A DNA stretch of 64,000 nucleotides from Thermohalobaculum sp951813525 (GTDB lineage Bacteria > Pseudomonadota > Alphaproteobacteria > Rhodobacterales > Rhodobacteraceae), in the NCBI GenBank assembly GCA_951813525.2, contig CATOTJ020000001.1:310001-374000 (forward strand), given 5' to 3'. Of this stretch, positions 35,964 to 45,364 are shown piece after piece. How positions within the stretch are numbered: position 1 is the first letter of the stretch; each line of letters starts with the position of its first letter. The position numbers and the translations under genes were made by a program. A model generated the notes under the pieces. It was not told the origin of the DNA, did not search any database, and saw only the letters and a list, made by a program, of their open reading frames with translations.

Positions 35964-36791
35964 ATGCAGTTTCAAACCGTCCGAGAGTTCGCCCGCGCGC
36001 GCACCAAGCTGCCGATGGCAATGACCGCAGTCGTATTGTGTGACTCGCCGCGCCACGCGCAGAACAGCATTTCGCACCTGATCGCACAGGGCGCGGCGGC
36101 GGTGGTAACGATTGGTGATTGCGGACCGATCGATACCGATGGCCGACCCCATGTCCGGATTGCCCAGAACCCCGAACCTCGCGCCCACAAAGCCCTGACC
36201 GAGGTGCTGAAAGCATTGACCGGGCGTTGGGTGACGTGGCTTTGGGCGGGGGAGTTTTTGTTCTACCCATTCGCCGAAAGCCGCAATCTGGCCGAGCTTA
36301 CAGGCTTTCTGACCGATGAACGGCGCAAGATGCTCTACTGTTATGCGCTCGATCTTTATGCCGCCCAGATGCCGCGCGGCGATCAGGACCCGAAAGACTG
36401 CGGGCTGCATTTCGACCGCATCGGCTATCAACCGTTCCCGATTGCGGACAAGGGGCTGAACCTGCATGGCGGGCTGGGCTGGCGGTTTGAAGAACTGTCC
36501 CCGGCCGAGATGCACCAGATCGGGCGCAGCACGCTGATAAAGGTCGAAGAAGGGATGACGCTGGACCGGTTCTGGCGGTTTGGACACCCCGACTTCGATT
36601 CGGTTTCCTGCCCTTGGCACAACAGCCCGACCGGCGCCGTCATGTCGCTGCGCCGCAGTTACCGGATAACTGCCCATCCCGGTTTTGCCGATGTTGCCAG
36701 CGATCTGATGTGGCAGGGGTCGGTACCGTTCGACTGGTCCTCGCGGCAACTTCTGGAATTGGGAATGATCGAACCGGGCCAGTGGTTCTGA
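35964..36791 (+). CDS. Unrecognised cytoplasmic protein
   Basis: A 275-residue protein that I cannot assign. The N-terminal half has an alternating strand-helix pattern (AMTAVVLCDSP, AAAVVTIGDCGP, WVTWLWAGEFLFYPF) that could be a Rossmann-like or GT-A-like fold, including a possible DCGPIDTDGRP nucleotide or metal site. The C-terminal half is rich in Trp, His and Phe (TLDRFWRFGHPDF, SCPWHNSPTG). No signal or membrane helix. I start it at ATG 35964; the open frame reaches back to 35739, overlapping leuC. It converges on rimI, and its last codons enter a 13-bp tandem repeat. A sugar-related role is a guess only. Confidence 0.6.
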   Translation: MQFQTVREFARARTKLPMAMTAVVLCDSPRHAQNSISHLIAQGAAAVVTIGDCGPIDTDGRPHVRIAQNPEPRAHKALTEVLKALTGRWVTWLWAGEFLFYPFAESRNLAELTGFLTDERRKMLYCYALDLYAAQMPRGDQDPKDCGLHFDRIGYQPFPIADKGLNLHGGLGWRFEELSPAEMHQIGRSTLIKVEEGMTLDRFWRFGHPDFDSVSCPWHNSPTGAVMSLRRSYRITAHPGFADVASDLMWQGSVPFDWSSRQLLELGMIEPGQWF

Positions 36792-36821
36792 TCGGTGGTT
36801 CTGATCGGTGGTTCTGATCTG
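36783..36821. repeat. 13-bp tandem repeat, three units
   Basis: TGGTTCTGATCGG occurs at 36783 and 36796, with a third unit at 36809 differing by one base. The first unit covers the last codons and stop of the gene at 35964; the array lies between two converging genes. A fourth, looser GGTTCTGATC follows at 36835. Confidence 0.8.
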
Positions 36822-36843
36822 CCGCACTGATTGCCGGTTCTGA

Positions 36844-37317
36844 TCAGCCGCCCTGACCGTCCACCGCCCCCAGATCCTTGGCCAGCACCAAAGCATCCAT
36901 TCGGCTGCCATCCGGGCGCTTGTAATAGGCCTTGCGTTCACCGACCTGGGCGTATCCGAACCGGCCGTACAGCCCCTGTGCAGGCAGATTGTCTGCCGCA
37001 ACCTCCAGGAAAATCCGGCCTACGCCGCGTTCGCGCACCAGGCGTTCTCCCTCGGTCAGCAGGGCGCGGCCCAATCCCTGGCGCCGCGCTGCAGGGGCCG
37101 TCGCGATGTTCAGAATCTCGGCCTCGTCCGCAGCGCATTGCAGCGAGATAAAGCCAAACTCGACCCGGCTATCCGCCGAAAGCAGGGCACCCGGCATGGC
37201 ACCGCGCACGATATAATCGAAGACATTCCACGGGTAATCCCCGCCATGCGCCGCCGCACGCCCGATCTGAACCAGCCGCATCGCGTCGAATACATCCGTG
37301 AAAATCAGCCGGATCAT
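36844..37317 (-). CDS. rimI: RimI-like ribosomal-protein N-acetyltransferase
   Basis: A 157-residue GNAT-fold protein. The acetyl-CoA motif is RRQGLGRALLTEGERLV, with EILNIATAP before it and NLPAQGLYGRFGY after it, as in RimI, which acetylates the N-terminal Ala of ribosomal protein S18. The neighbour upstream is tsaB, with a four-base overlap (ATGA); tsaB-rimI is a common pairing. It could also act on other proteins; family and context make RimI likely. Confidence 0.88.
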   Translation of the reverse strand: MIRLIFTDVFDAMRLVQIGRAAAHGGDYPWNVFDYIVRGAMPGALLSADSRVEFGFISLQCAADEAEILNIATAPAARRQGLGRALLTEGERLVRERGVGRIFLEVAADNLPAQGLYGRFGYAQVGERKAYYKRPDGSRMDALVLAKDLGAVDGQGG

Positions 37318-37877
37318 GGGTCCAGGATCGGTGCTGGTTGCTCCGATGGCGGCGCCGCATCGGCGGGGCGCAGATACAGCGGCGCCGGGCGCCCGCCAGG
37401 CGTCGCCTGTGCACCCAGCCGCGCAATCGTTGCGGGGTCTGGCAAAGCGGCGGTCAGATCGCCTGCGCTGATCTCACCGCGTTCCTGCAACGAAGGGGCG
37501 CCTTCCGGACCATCGCCTGAAAACATCTGAACCGCCCAATTGCGCCCCCGCAGCGGGACCGCAACCTCACCGGCTTGCGCCTCGGCCAGCAGCTCCAGCC
37601 GCGAGATGCCGATCGCCGGAACATCCAGTCCCAACGCCAAACCCCTTGCCGCCGCTATCCCCGCCCGAATGCCGGTGAAAGACCCGGGGCCGGTGCAAAC
37701 AGCGATGCGTGTCACGTCGCCAAACACCGCCCCTGCCTCTTGCAGAACCGCTTCGATCATCGGGATCAAGGCATCGGCATGGCCGCGCGTCATCGCCTCG
37801 CTGCGCTGCCACAGCTTGCCATCCCCGACCAGCGCAACCGCACACTGATCGGCAGATGTATCGATGCCAAGGATCAC
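37314..37877 (-). CDS. tsaB: tRNA threonylcarbamoyladenosine biosynthesis protein TsaB
   Basis: A 187-residue ASKHA-fold protein, the dimerisation partner of TsaD in making t6A37 on ANN-decoding tRNAs. Signatures: ILGIDTSADQCAVAL (phosphate loop-like), MTRGHADALIPMI and CTGPGSFTGIRAGIAAARGLA. The length is slightly short of the usual 220-230, as in other alphaproteobacteria. It is flanked by nfu (10 bases upstream) and rimI (overlapping), a likely operon of translation and Fe-S functions. Confidence 0.94.
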   Translation of the reverse strand: MILGIDTSADQCAVALVGDGKLWQRSEAMTRGHADALIPMIEAVLQEAGAVFGDVTRIAVCTGPGSFTGIRAGIAAARGLALGLDVPAIGISRLELLAEAQAGEVAVPLRGRNWAVQMFSGDGPEGAPSLQERGEISAGDLTAALPDPATIARLGAQATPGGRPAPLYLRPADAAPPSEQPAPILDP

Positions 37878-37887
37878 GAGAGTTGGA

Positions 37888-38460
37888 TCAGAACTCGACG
37901 CCGACCGGACGAACTTCCGTCACTTCCGGGATATAGTGGCGCAGCAGGTTTTCGATGCCGTGCTTCAGCGTCATCGTCGATGACGGGCATCCCGCGCACG
38001 CACCCTTCATGGCCAGATAGACCACACCGGAATCGAACCCGTGGAAGGTGATGTCGCCGCCATCCTGCGCAACGGCCGGGCGCACCCGTGTGTCCAGCAG
38101 TTCCTTGATCTGGCCGACAACTTCGGAATCCGGACCATCGTGGTCGGCATGACCGTCGCCATCGGGGACACCCTGTCCGGCCAGGACCGGATCGCCGGAC
38201 TGATAGTGCTCCATGATCGCGCCCAGGATCGCGGGCTTGATATGCGCCCAATCGACCGTGTCGTTCTTGGATACCGAAACGAAGTCCGGCCCCAGGAACA
38301 CCCCAACCACGCCCTGGACCGCAAAAATGCGCTGCGCCAGCGGCGAAGCCGACGCCTGATCCGAGCTTGGAAAGTCGGCGGAACCCGTCTGCATGACCGT
38401 CTGGCCCGGCACAAATTTCAACGTGGCGGGGTTCGGTGTTGCTTCGGTTTGGATGAACAT
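37888..38460 (-). CDS. NifU-family Fe-S scaffold/carrier (Nfu type)
   Basis: A 190-residue protein that carries Fe-S clusters to target enzymes. The N-terminal Nfu domain (MFIQTEATPNPATLKFVPGQ, to about 90) is joined by an acidic Gly/Asp linker (about 100-110) to the NifU C-terminal domain with VAQDGGDITFHGFD and the cluster-binding GACAGCPSS (CxxC). This two-domain build matches alphaproteobacterial and mitochondrial NFU1. It is first in a probable operon with tsaB and rimI. Confidence 0.95.
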   Translation of the reverse strand: MFIQTEATPNPATLKFVPGQTVMQTGSADFPSSDQASASPLAQRIFAVQGVVGVFLGPDFVSVSKNDTVDWAHIKPAILGAIMEHYQSGDPVLAGQGVPDGDGHADHDGPDSEVVGQIKELLDTRVRPAVAQDGGDITFHGFDSGVVYLAMKGACAGCPSSTMTLKHGIENLLRHYIPEVTEVRPVGVEF

Positions 38461-38532
38461 TCGGGCAGCCTCCTACTGGGGGCGTAAACATGAGCGCAAT
38501 TGTCGGGAAAATCAAGAATGATTCTAAATTGC

Positions 38533-38583
38533 CCCGGCGACCAGTTTGACCCGGCGACCACATTGACCCGGCGGCCACAGTGT
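38533..38583. repeat. 17-bp tandem repeat, three units
   Basis: CCCGGCGACCAGTTTGA at 38533, a two-base variant at 38550, and a diverged third unit at 38567. It lies just downstream of the histidine kinase stop and before the nfu promoter region. Function unknown; it could be a spacer or a protein-binding array. Confidence 0.75.
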
Positions 38584-38587
38584 CGCG

Positions 38588-39676
38588 TCAGGCGGCATCA
38601 TCGGTCGATATCGAGTGATCTTTTGCCTGGCGAACGCCCGCAAGCGTAAAGTGCACCTCGGCACCCGCCCCGGGCCGGGGCGGCGCCACCCAGATCGTGC
38701 CGCCACGCGCATGGATCAACCGCCGCAGGCCCAGCAACCCGAACCCGCTGCCATATCGGAAATCGCCACCATCCAAAAAAGCTATGGACACGTCATCGAA
38801 ACCGGACCCGTTGTCCCGCACTCCAAACTCCAACATCCCGTCGCCGGCCTCTGCCTCCGAAACCGAAATGCGCAGTGAAATCGCCTCTGTTTCGGCGTGT
38901 TTCAGCGCGTTGTCGACCAGGTTCCGCAGAATGATGTGCAGCACCACCTTGTCGGCGCTGAGAAACGCATCGTCGCAGCGAAGGTCATGGGCACCATGGG
39001 GATCGAGCACCGCAAATATGTCCCGGCAAAGTCCCTGCAATCCGAACGATTGGCGATTGTTCCAAACATCCAGGGTGCGCGCATAGGCCAGTACATCCCG
39101 GATCAGCGTCGACGCCTTCAGCGATACGTCTTCCAGCATGCCGATCAGTTCAAGTTTGCCGTCGCCATGGTCCTGGAAATCCTCGCGCAGCATTGCAGCA
39201 ATGGTGCTGACATTGCGCATAGGTGACCGCAAATCGTGCGCCGCCATCGAAACGAACCGCTCGGCATCATCCTGCATCTGAATGCGGCTGGTATCTTGAT
39301 GCACCCGATCCTCTATCAACTCACGGTTCTCGGTCAGATCGGCCAGGTTGCTGATGATCCTGGTCGCCTTGCCGTTTTCGTTGCAAACCGGATAAAGCCG
39401 CGCCTCGTAACTGCGTCTGCCTGCGGGCGTGTCGACAGAGTAGGTATAGGTATAAGGCTTGCCGCTACGGGCGGCATTCTGCTGATGCTCCTCCATATAG
39501 GTGCCGATCCTGCCGGGAAACATTTCCGACGCCCGGCGCATTTGCAGATCAGCAACTGAATACCCGGAAGACTCGCTGGCCGCACGGTTCAGCCAGACAT
39601 AGCGAAAATGCCCATCCCGGCTGCGATCCAGCACAACGATCGGCAACATCACATAATCGAGGATCTCGACATTCAT
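38588..39676 (-). CDS. PAS-domain sensor histidine kinase
   Basis: A 362-residue cytoplasmic kinase. The PAS domain (about 5-115) has the N-terminal VMLPIVVLDRSRDG and a LYPVCNENGKATRI strand. The HisKA box has the phospho-acceptor H147 in AAHDLRSPMRN. The catalytic domain has NLVDNALKHA (N box), DNGSGF (G1) and GSGFGLLGL (G2). No membrane segment or response regulator is attached or adjacent, so the partner is elsewhere. Start 39676 has GGGGGAG upstream; the longer frame from 39694 would begin inside that site. It is divergent from the A2M gene. Confidence 0.92.
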   Translation of the reverse strand: MNVEILDYVMLPIVVLDRSRDGHFRYVWLNRAASESSGYSVADLQMRRASEMFPGRIGTYMEEHQQNAARSGKPYTYTYSVDTPAGRRSYEARLYPVCNENGKATRIISNLADLTENRELIEDRVHQDTSRIQMQDDAERFVSMAAHDLRSPMRNVSTIAAMLREDFQDHGDGKLELIGMLEDVSLKASTLIRDVLAYARTLDVWNNRQSFGLQGLCRDIFAVLDPHGAHDLRCDDAFLSADKVVLHIILRNLVDNALKHAETEAISLRISVSEAEAGDGMLEFGVRDNGSGFDDVSIAFLDGGDFRYGSGFGLLGLRRLIHARGGTIWVAPPRPGAGAEVHFTLAGVRQAKDHSISTDDAA

Positions 39677-39888
39677 GACTGTCTTCTCCCCCAATGGCTG
39701 AATTTAACGAAGTCATGGTTAACAAGTTCCTAATCCAACCGAACTTCAGAGTGGACGGCCGAGCGAATTGGTTAGCAAAACGTAAATCCGCCCCGTTCTC
39801 TGCAGAAAAAAACCACAACGCGGCGCCTCGACGCGAATCCCTCTGGATGTAACACTTCCGGCAACCGACACTGTCCGGAGACCGTGAC

Positions 39889-42800
39889 ATGAACCGTCTG
39901 CTCGCCACTTTCTGCACCCCGATCCTGTTGGCCGCCACCATGGTTGCGCCCCTGGCCACCCCTGTGGCGGCGCAGGAAAGCCCCATGCCGGACCGACGGC
40001 TGGTGACTGAAATCGGCAAAGACTATTACGGCGGCGACATCGGGTCTGTTTTCGATACGACCTTTCGCAATTGCCGGCAGATCTGCATGGGCAATCCGGC
40101 CTGTAAGGCCCTGACCTTCAACACCCGCGCCGGGGCCTGTTTTCTGAAGTCTGGCTTCGAGCGGACCGAGAATTTCGACGGTGCGATTTCTGCCCGCATC
40201 ATCGACACAACGGCTGACGAACACGCGCTGGCCGCAAAGCGCCGGGCCGAATTGGACTTTCTGACCGACGCACAGATCCGGGCCGCGCGTAAACTGGCCG
40301 CGGAACTGGGTGGGCGCGTTGCTGCCAATGGCACCGATCCCGAAGCCGTGCGCCGCCTCGCCTCGGACGCTGAACGCGACGGCAACAAGGAACTGGCGGC
40401 ACAGAACTTCGCCGCGGTTGTCACCCTGACCGACGCGCCCGACGACTGGCGCGATCTTTCCCGTATCTGGGGCACGATGAAGCCGCCAAAATCCGGCGAC
40501 CGCCGCCGCGTCAACAGCGACGCTTTGTCCGCCGCAATCAACGCCTATCTGCGGTCCAAAGGCGAGCGTTCGCGCGCCACGGCACTGAACCTGATCGCCC
40601 GGATGCTGGAAAAGAACGGGCTCGGGCGCCAGATGATCCCGGCGTTGCGCCTGTCGCTGGGCTACGCGCCGCGCCGCGAGACCGAAGACATGCTGAACCT
40701 CGCGATCTCGCGCTATGGCTTTCGCGTTGTCGGTCACACGGTCGACAGTGAACCTGTCGTTGCGCGCATGTGTGTGCAGCTCTCAGAAAGCCTGGCCGAT
40801 GCCGGGATCGACTATGCGCCATATGTGTCGGTCGAGGGCCATCTGAACCTGCCGGTCGAAGCGAGCGGCACCGATCTTTGTGTCGATGGGCTCGAGCATG
40901 GCGAACGCTATAAGATGACCGTGCGCGAGGGACTGCCCTCGGCCAAGGGCGAAACCCTGCGCACCGCCGCCCGGGTCGAGGCTTATGTCAAAGACCGCAC
41001 CCCAAGCGTGCGGTTCACCGGCAAGGCCTATGTCCTGCCCAAAACCGCCGACGCATCGATCCCGATCGTCACGGTGAACCTCAGCGAAATCGACGTCTCG
41101 ATCTACCGTATTGGCGAGCGCAACCTGATCCCGATGATCCGCGAAGGCACGCTGGAAGAGCTGCTGAACACCTATATGGCGAACCGGGTCAAGAACGAAA
41201 CCGGCGCCGCCGTCTGGTCGGGCAAGGCCGATATCTCGAACCGCGTCAATGCCGACGTGACAACCGCACTGCCCATCGGACAGGCCGTGACGACGTTCGA
41301 ACCGGGCATCTACGCCATGGTTGCAAATGTTCCGGGCGACAAGAACGACTGGGATCGCAAGGCGACCCAATGGTTCATCGTCACCGATCTGGGCATGCAG
41401 GCCATGAAGGGCGCCGATGGCGTGCACGGCTTCATCCGTTCGCTCGCCACCGCCGAACCCGTGGCTGGCGCCGAAGTCCAACTGGTCGCCAAAAATAACG
41501 AGGTGCTCGGCACTGCCATCACCGATGCGCGCGGCTATGTGCACTTCTCCGGCGGCCTGGCCCGCGGGCTGGGCGGCGACGCACCTGCAATGCTGACCGT
41601 CGAGAACACCGGCGATTTTGCCTTTCTGGACCTGGCGAAACCAGGTTTTGACCTGACCGATCGCGGCGTCGAAGGCCGCGCCTCGCCCGGCCCGGTCGAT
41701 GTGTTCCTGTCGACCGAGCGCGGCGTCTATCGCCCGGGCGAGGTTGTGCACCTGACGGCGCTGGCCCGCGACGGCAAGGCCGAAGCGATTGCCAATCTGC
41801 CCCTGACCGCCATCGTCACCCGCCCGGACGGGGTCGAATATCACCGCCATGTCCTGCGCGATCAGGGTGCGGGCGGACGCTCGCATTCCATGCGTCTGGG
41901 CCACGGCGTGCCGCGCGGCACCTGGTCCCTGCGCATCCACGCCGATCCGGAAGCGCCCGCCATCCAGCAAGTTGCCTTCCTGGTCGAAGATTTCGTGCCG
42001 GAAAAGATCGACTACGATCTCGATGCGCCTGAAGGCATGATCGACCGCGAAACCCCGGTCGAGATTTCGATGAATGTCCGCTATCTCTACGGCGCACCGG
42101 GCGGCGATCTGCAAGTAACCGGAGAGGTTCGCCTGACAGCCGCCAACGAACTGCCGGGGTTCCGAGGCTTCCGTTTCGGCCTGGACGATGAAAACGTCTC
42201 GCCGATTTCGGACACGCTCGAGCCGACGACAACCGACGCGAACGGCGATGCAACAATCGCGCTGACCCTGCCGACATCTTCGGGCGTCACCAAGCCGATG
42301 AACGTGACCGCGATCATTCAGGTTACCGACAGTTCGGGCCGCCCGGTCGAGCGCACAATCAAGCGGCCGCTGGCCCCCGGTGCCACCATGATCGGCATCC
42401 GTCCGCTGTTCGACGGTCAGGCGGAAGAGGGCGGAACCGCCGGGTTTGAAGTCATCGCGGTTGGCCCCGACGGCAAACAGATCGCCATGGACAATGTCGG
42501 CTGGACACTGTCCCGCGTGAACACATCCTGGCAATGGTATGTCGTCGACGGCAACTGGCGGTGGGAGGCGATAACCTCGCGCGAGAAAGTCGCCAACGGC
42601 ACCGTGGCTTTGCGCGCCGACGCGCGCACCGTCATCGAAAGCGGTGTCGACTGGGGCCGCTACGAATTGAAACTGGTCAATCTGGGCGAAGTCCCGGCGA
42701 CCGCCTCGAACCGCTTCTCCGCCGGTTGGTATACCGGCGGCGCCACCACCGACACGCCGGATATCCTCGAAATCGGCCTCGACAAGGACGCCTATGCCGT

Positions 42801-45360
42801 GGGCGAGGCGATGCAGATCCGCCTGAAGCCGCGCTATGCCGGCAAGGTCCTGATCTCGGTCGTCGACAACCGCCTGATCGACATGAAGACGGTCGATGTT
42901 CAGGCTGGCGAAACCTCGGTCGATCTGACCGTGACCGAGGAATGGGGTCCCGGCGCCTATGTGACCGCCACCCTGATCCGGCCAATGAATGCCGCGGCCA
43001 AACAAAACGCAGCGCGTGCCCTGGGCCTGGCCTGGGCCAAGGTCGATCCGGGCGAGCGCAAGTTGGATGTCACAGTCCTGACCCCGGACGAAGTCGCGCC
43101 GCGCGGCCCGTTCGACGCCTCGGTCCGGGTCGCGGGGATGAAGCCCGGCGAAAAAGCCTTTGTCACCGTCGCGGCGGTCGATCTGGGCATCCTGAACCTG
43201 ACCGGGTTCAAGTCGCCCGCGCCCGATACCTATTATCACGGTCAGCGCGCACTGGGGATGGAGATGCGCGACCTTTACGGCCGTCTGATCGACGGCAGCC
43301 AAGGCACGCCCGGACGGCTTCGGTCGGGCGGCGATGCCGAACAGGCACGCCTGAAATCGATCCCGCCGGTCGAAGAACTGGTCGCCTATTTCTCCGGCAC
43401 CGTTGAAGTCGGCGCCGATGGCGTGGCCCGGGTCGAGTTCGCTGTGCCGGACTTCAACGGCACCGTCCGCGTCATGGCGACCGCATGGTCGGCCAAGGCC
43501 GTCGGCAGCGCTGAAAAGGACATTCTGGTCCGCGACCCGATTGTCGTCACGGCAGCAACCCCGCGCTTCCTGTCACCGCGCGATGCGACCCGTGTGCTGG
43601 TCGATGTCGCCCATGCCAAGGGACCCGCAGGCGATGTCGTTCTCAGCGTTGAAAGCGATGGCGGCATCGCGATCACCGGTGACCGGCTGCACCGCATGTT
43701 CCTGGAACAGGACAAGATCCAGCGTATTTCGATCCCCATAACCGGTACCGAAATCGGCGATCCCAAACTGATCCTGCGCACCACCACACCATCGGGCCAG
43801 CAATTGATCAAAACCCTGACATTGCCGGTGCGTCTGAACGATCCGGAAATCTCGCGGCGAAACGATATCGCCCTGCGCAGCGGCGGCAAGCTGACAATCG
43901 ACCCTGCCGTCTTTGCAGGATACGAGCCGGGAACGGCGCGGATCACGCTGGGCGTCGGACCCGTCGCACAGTTCGATGCCCCGGGTCTGCTGGTCGAACT
44001 GGACCGCTACCCCTATGGCTGCACCGAACAGACGACGTCGCGGGCCCTGCCGCTTCTCTACCTCGATCAGGTGGCAGGCGCGTTGGGCATTTCCAAGCGC
44101 AAAGAGGCCGGCAAACGCATTGCCGCGGCCATCGAACGTGTGCTGGAAAACCAATCGTCCGGCGGCTCGTTCGGTCTTTGGCGGCCGGGCAGCGACGATC
44201 TGTGGCTCGACGCCTATGTGACCGACTTCCTCAGCCGGGCGAAGGCCCAAGGCCACAGCGTCCCCAAGATCCCGTTCGACAACGCGATCGACAACCTGCG
44301 CTCGGCGCTTTCCTATGCGTCGGACTTTAAGACCGGCGGCGAGGATATCGCCTACGCCCTTATGGTCCTGGCCCGCGAGGGCGCAGCCTCGATCGGCGAT
44401 CTGCGTTACTTCGCCGATGCAAAGTCGGAAAACTTCGCAACCCCGCTGGCCAAGGCCCAACTGGGCGCCGCCCTGGCCTTCTATGGCGAACAGCGCCGTG
44501 CCGACAAAATGTTCCGTCTGGCCGAAGCGCAGTTGCTGACGGCGGTGGTGGAAGACCGCGGATATCGCCTCGACTATGGCTCGCGCCTGCGTGACGGGGC
44601 CGCGGTGATCGCCCTGGCCGCCGAAGCGCGGACCCAGGCCATCAATGTGCAGCGGCTGGTCAATGCGGTTGCAGAACAACGCACACGGCGTTGGACCTCG
44701 ACCCAGGAAAAGGCGTGGATGCTGATGGCAACGCACGCGATGCTGGGCAGCGCCGCTGAAAATCTGACCATCAACGGGCGCCCCGTCGATGGCCCGATGA
44801 TCCGGATGTTCCGCGATGCGGATCTGACAGACGGACCCATCGTCATCGAAAACACCGGCCCGGCAACGGCCGCCGTCATGACGACCTACGGCGTTCCCGT
44901 CGATCCGGAGCCGGCGGGCGGCAACGGCTACACCATCACCCGGACCTACTACACGATGGACGGTGTTGCGGTCTCGCCCGAGTCGGTCGCACAAAACGAC
45001 CGGCTGGTCGTGGTGGTGACTGTCACCTCGCTGACCGACCGGATCGCGCGGTTGATGATCGACGACGCGCTGCCCGCAGGGTTCGAGATCGACAACCCCA
45101 ACCTGTTGGAATCCGGTTCGGTCGCCGCCCTCGATTGGCTCAAGGTGGAAAACAACGTGGCCCATGCCGAGTTCCGCACCGAGCGGTTCATCGCCGCCGT
45201 CAATCAAAGCGGCAAGGGTGAAAGCAAGCTGGCCTATATCGTGCGCGCGGTATCGCCCGGTCTCTTCCACCACCCGGCGGCCATCGTCGAGGATATGTAC
45301 CGGCCCGAATTCCGTGCCTGGACGGATACAGGCACGGTCGAGGTGGTCGAGGCACGCTGA
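39889..45360 (+). CDS. Alpha-2-macroglobulin-family protein with N-terminal PAN/Apple domain
   Basis: An 1823-residue periplasmic protein, among the largest of the window. A Sec signal (about 1-30, ending PVAAQ) leads to a PAN/Apple-like domain (about 40-105; CRQICMGNPACKALTFN). Macroglobulin repeats follow, with VDVFLSTERGVYRPGEVVHL (MG), a bait-like region, FSGTVEVGADGVARVEF and LVELDRYPYGCTEQTTS. The last contains CTEQ with Cys 1378, the thioester motif of bacterial A2Ms, which traps attacking proteases. A C-terminal receptor-like domain ends the protein. It has no lipobox, unlike E. coli YfhM. pbpC follows at once, the classic partner. Confidence 0.93.
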   Translation: MNRLLATFCTPILLAATMVAPLATPVAAQESPMPDRRLVTEIGKDYYGGDIGSVFDTTFRNCRQICMGNPACKALTFNTRAGACFLKSGFERTENFDGAISARIIDTTADEHALAAKRRAELDFLTDAQIRAARKLAAELGGRVAANGTDPEAVRRLASDAERDGNKELAAQNFAAVVTLTDAPDDWRDLSRIWGTMKPPKSGDRRRVNSDALSAAINAYLRSKGERSRATALNLIARMLEKNGLGRQMIPALRLSLGYAPRRETEDMLNLAISRYGFRVVGHTVDSEPVVARMCVQLSESLADAGIDYAPYVSVEGHLNLPVEASGTDLCVDGLEHGERYKMTVREGLPSAKGETLRTAARVEAYVKDRTPSVRFTGKAYVLPKTADASIPIVTVNLSEIDVSIYRIGERNLIPMIREGTLEELLNTYMANRVKNETGAAVWSGKADISNRVNADVTTALPIGQAVTTFEPGIYAMVANVPGDKNDWDRKATQWFIVTDLGMQAMKGADGVHGFIRSLATAEPVAGAEVQLVAKNNEVLGTAITDARGYVHFSGGLARGLGGDAPAMLTVENTGDFAFLDLAKPGFDLTDRGVEGRASPGPVDVFLSTERGVYRPGEVVHLTALARDGKAEAIANLPLTAIVTRPDGVEYHRHVLRDQGAGGRSHSMRLGHGVPRGTWSLRIHADPEAPAIQQVAFLVEDFVPEKIDYDLDAPEGMIDRETPVEISMNVRYLYGAPGGDLQVTGEVRLTAANELPGFRGFRFGLDDENVSPISDTLEPTTTDANGDATIALTLPTSSGVTKPMNVTAIIQVTDSSGRPVERTIKRPLAPGATMIGIRPLFDGQAEEGGTAGFEVIAVGPDGKQIAMDNVGWTLSRVNTSWQWYVVDGNWRWEAITSREKVANGTVALRADARTVIESGVDWGRYELKLVNLGEVPATASNRFSAGWYTGGATTDTPDILEIGLDKDAYAVGEAMQIRLKPRYAGKVLISVVDNRLIDMKTVDVQAGETSVDLTVTEEWGPGAYVTATLIRPMNAAAKQNAARALGLAWAKVDPGERKLDVTVLTPDEVAPRGPFDASVRVAGMKPGEKAFVTVAAVDLGILNLTGFKSPAPDTYYHGQRALGMEMRDLYGRLIDGSQGTPGRLRSGGDAEQARLKSIPPVEELVAYFSGTVEVGADGVARVEFAVPDFNGTVRVMATAWSAKAVGSAEKDILVRDPIVVTAATPRFLSPRDATRVLVDVAHAKGPAGDVVLSVESDGGIAITGDRLHRMFLEQDKIQRISIPITGTEIGDPKLILRTTTPSGQQLIKTLTLPVRLNDPEISRRNDIALRSGGKLTIDPAVFAGYEPGTARITLGVGPVAQFDAPGLLVELDRYPYGCTEQTTSRALPLLYLDQVAGALGISKRKEAGKRIAAAIERVLENQSSGGSFGLWRPGSDDLWLDAYVTDFLSRAKAQGHSVPKIPFDNAIDNLRSALSYASDFKTGGEDIAYALMVLAREGAASIGDLRYFADAKSENFATPLAKAQLGAALAFYGEQRRADKMFRLAEAQLLTAVVEDRGYRLDYGSRLRDGAAVIALAAEARTQAINVQRLVNAVAEQRTRRWTSTQEKAWMLMATHAMLGSAAENLTINGRPVDGPMIRMFRDADLTDGPIVIENTGPATAAVMTTYGVPVDPEPAGGNGYTITRTYYTMDGVAVSPESVAQNDRLVVVVTVTSLTDRIARLMIDDALPAGFEIDNPNLLESGSVAALDWLKVENNVAHAEFRTERFIAAVNQSGKGESKLAYIVRAVSPGLFHHPAAIVEDMYRPEFRAWTDTGTVEVVEAR

Positions 45361-45364
45361 TCCC

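Noticed and set aside
39704..39722. Two TTAA words upstream of the histidine kinase as a CtrA box
   Set aside because: The gap is 11 bases, not the seven of the CtrA consensus; only isolated half-sites remain.
40783..43302. 839-codon open frame opposite the alpha-2-macroglobulin gene
   Set aside because: Composition (His/Arg/Gln/Gly-rich) and phase are those of a GC shadow of the plus-strand gene.
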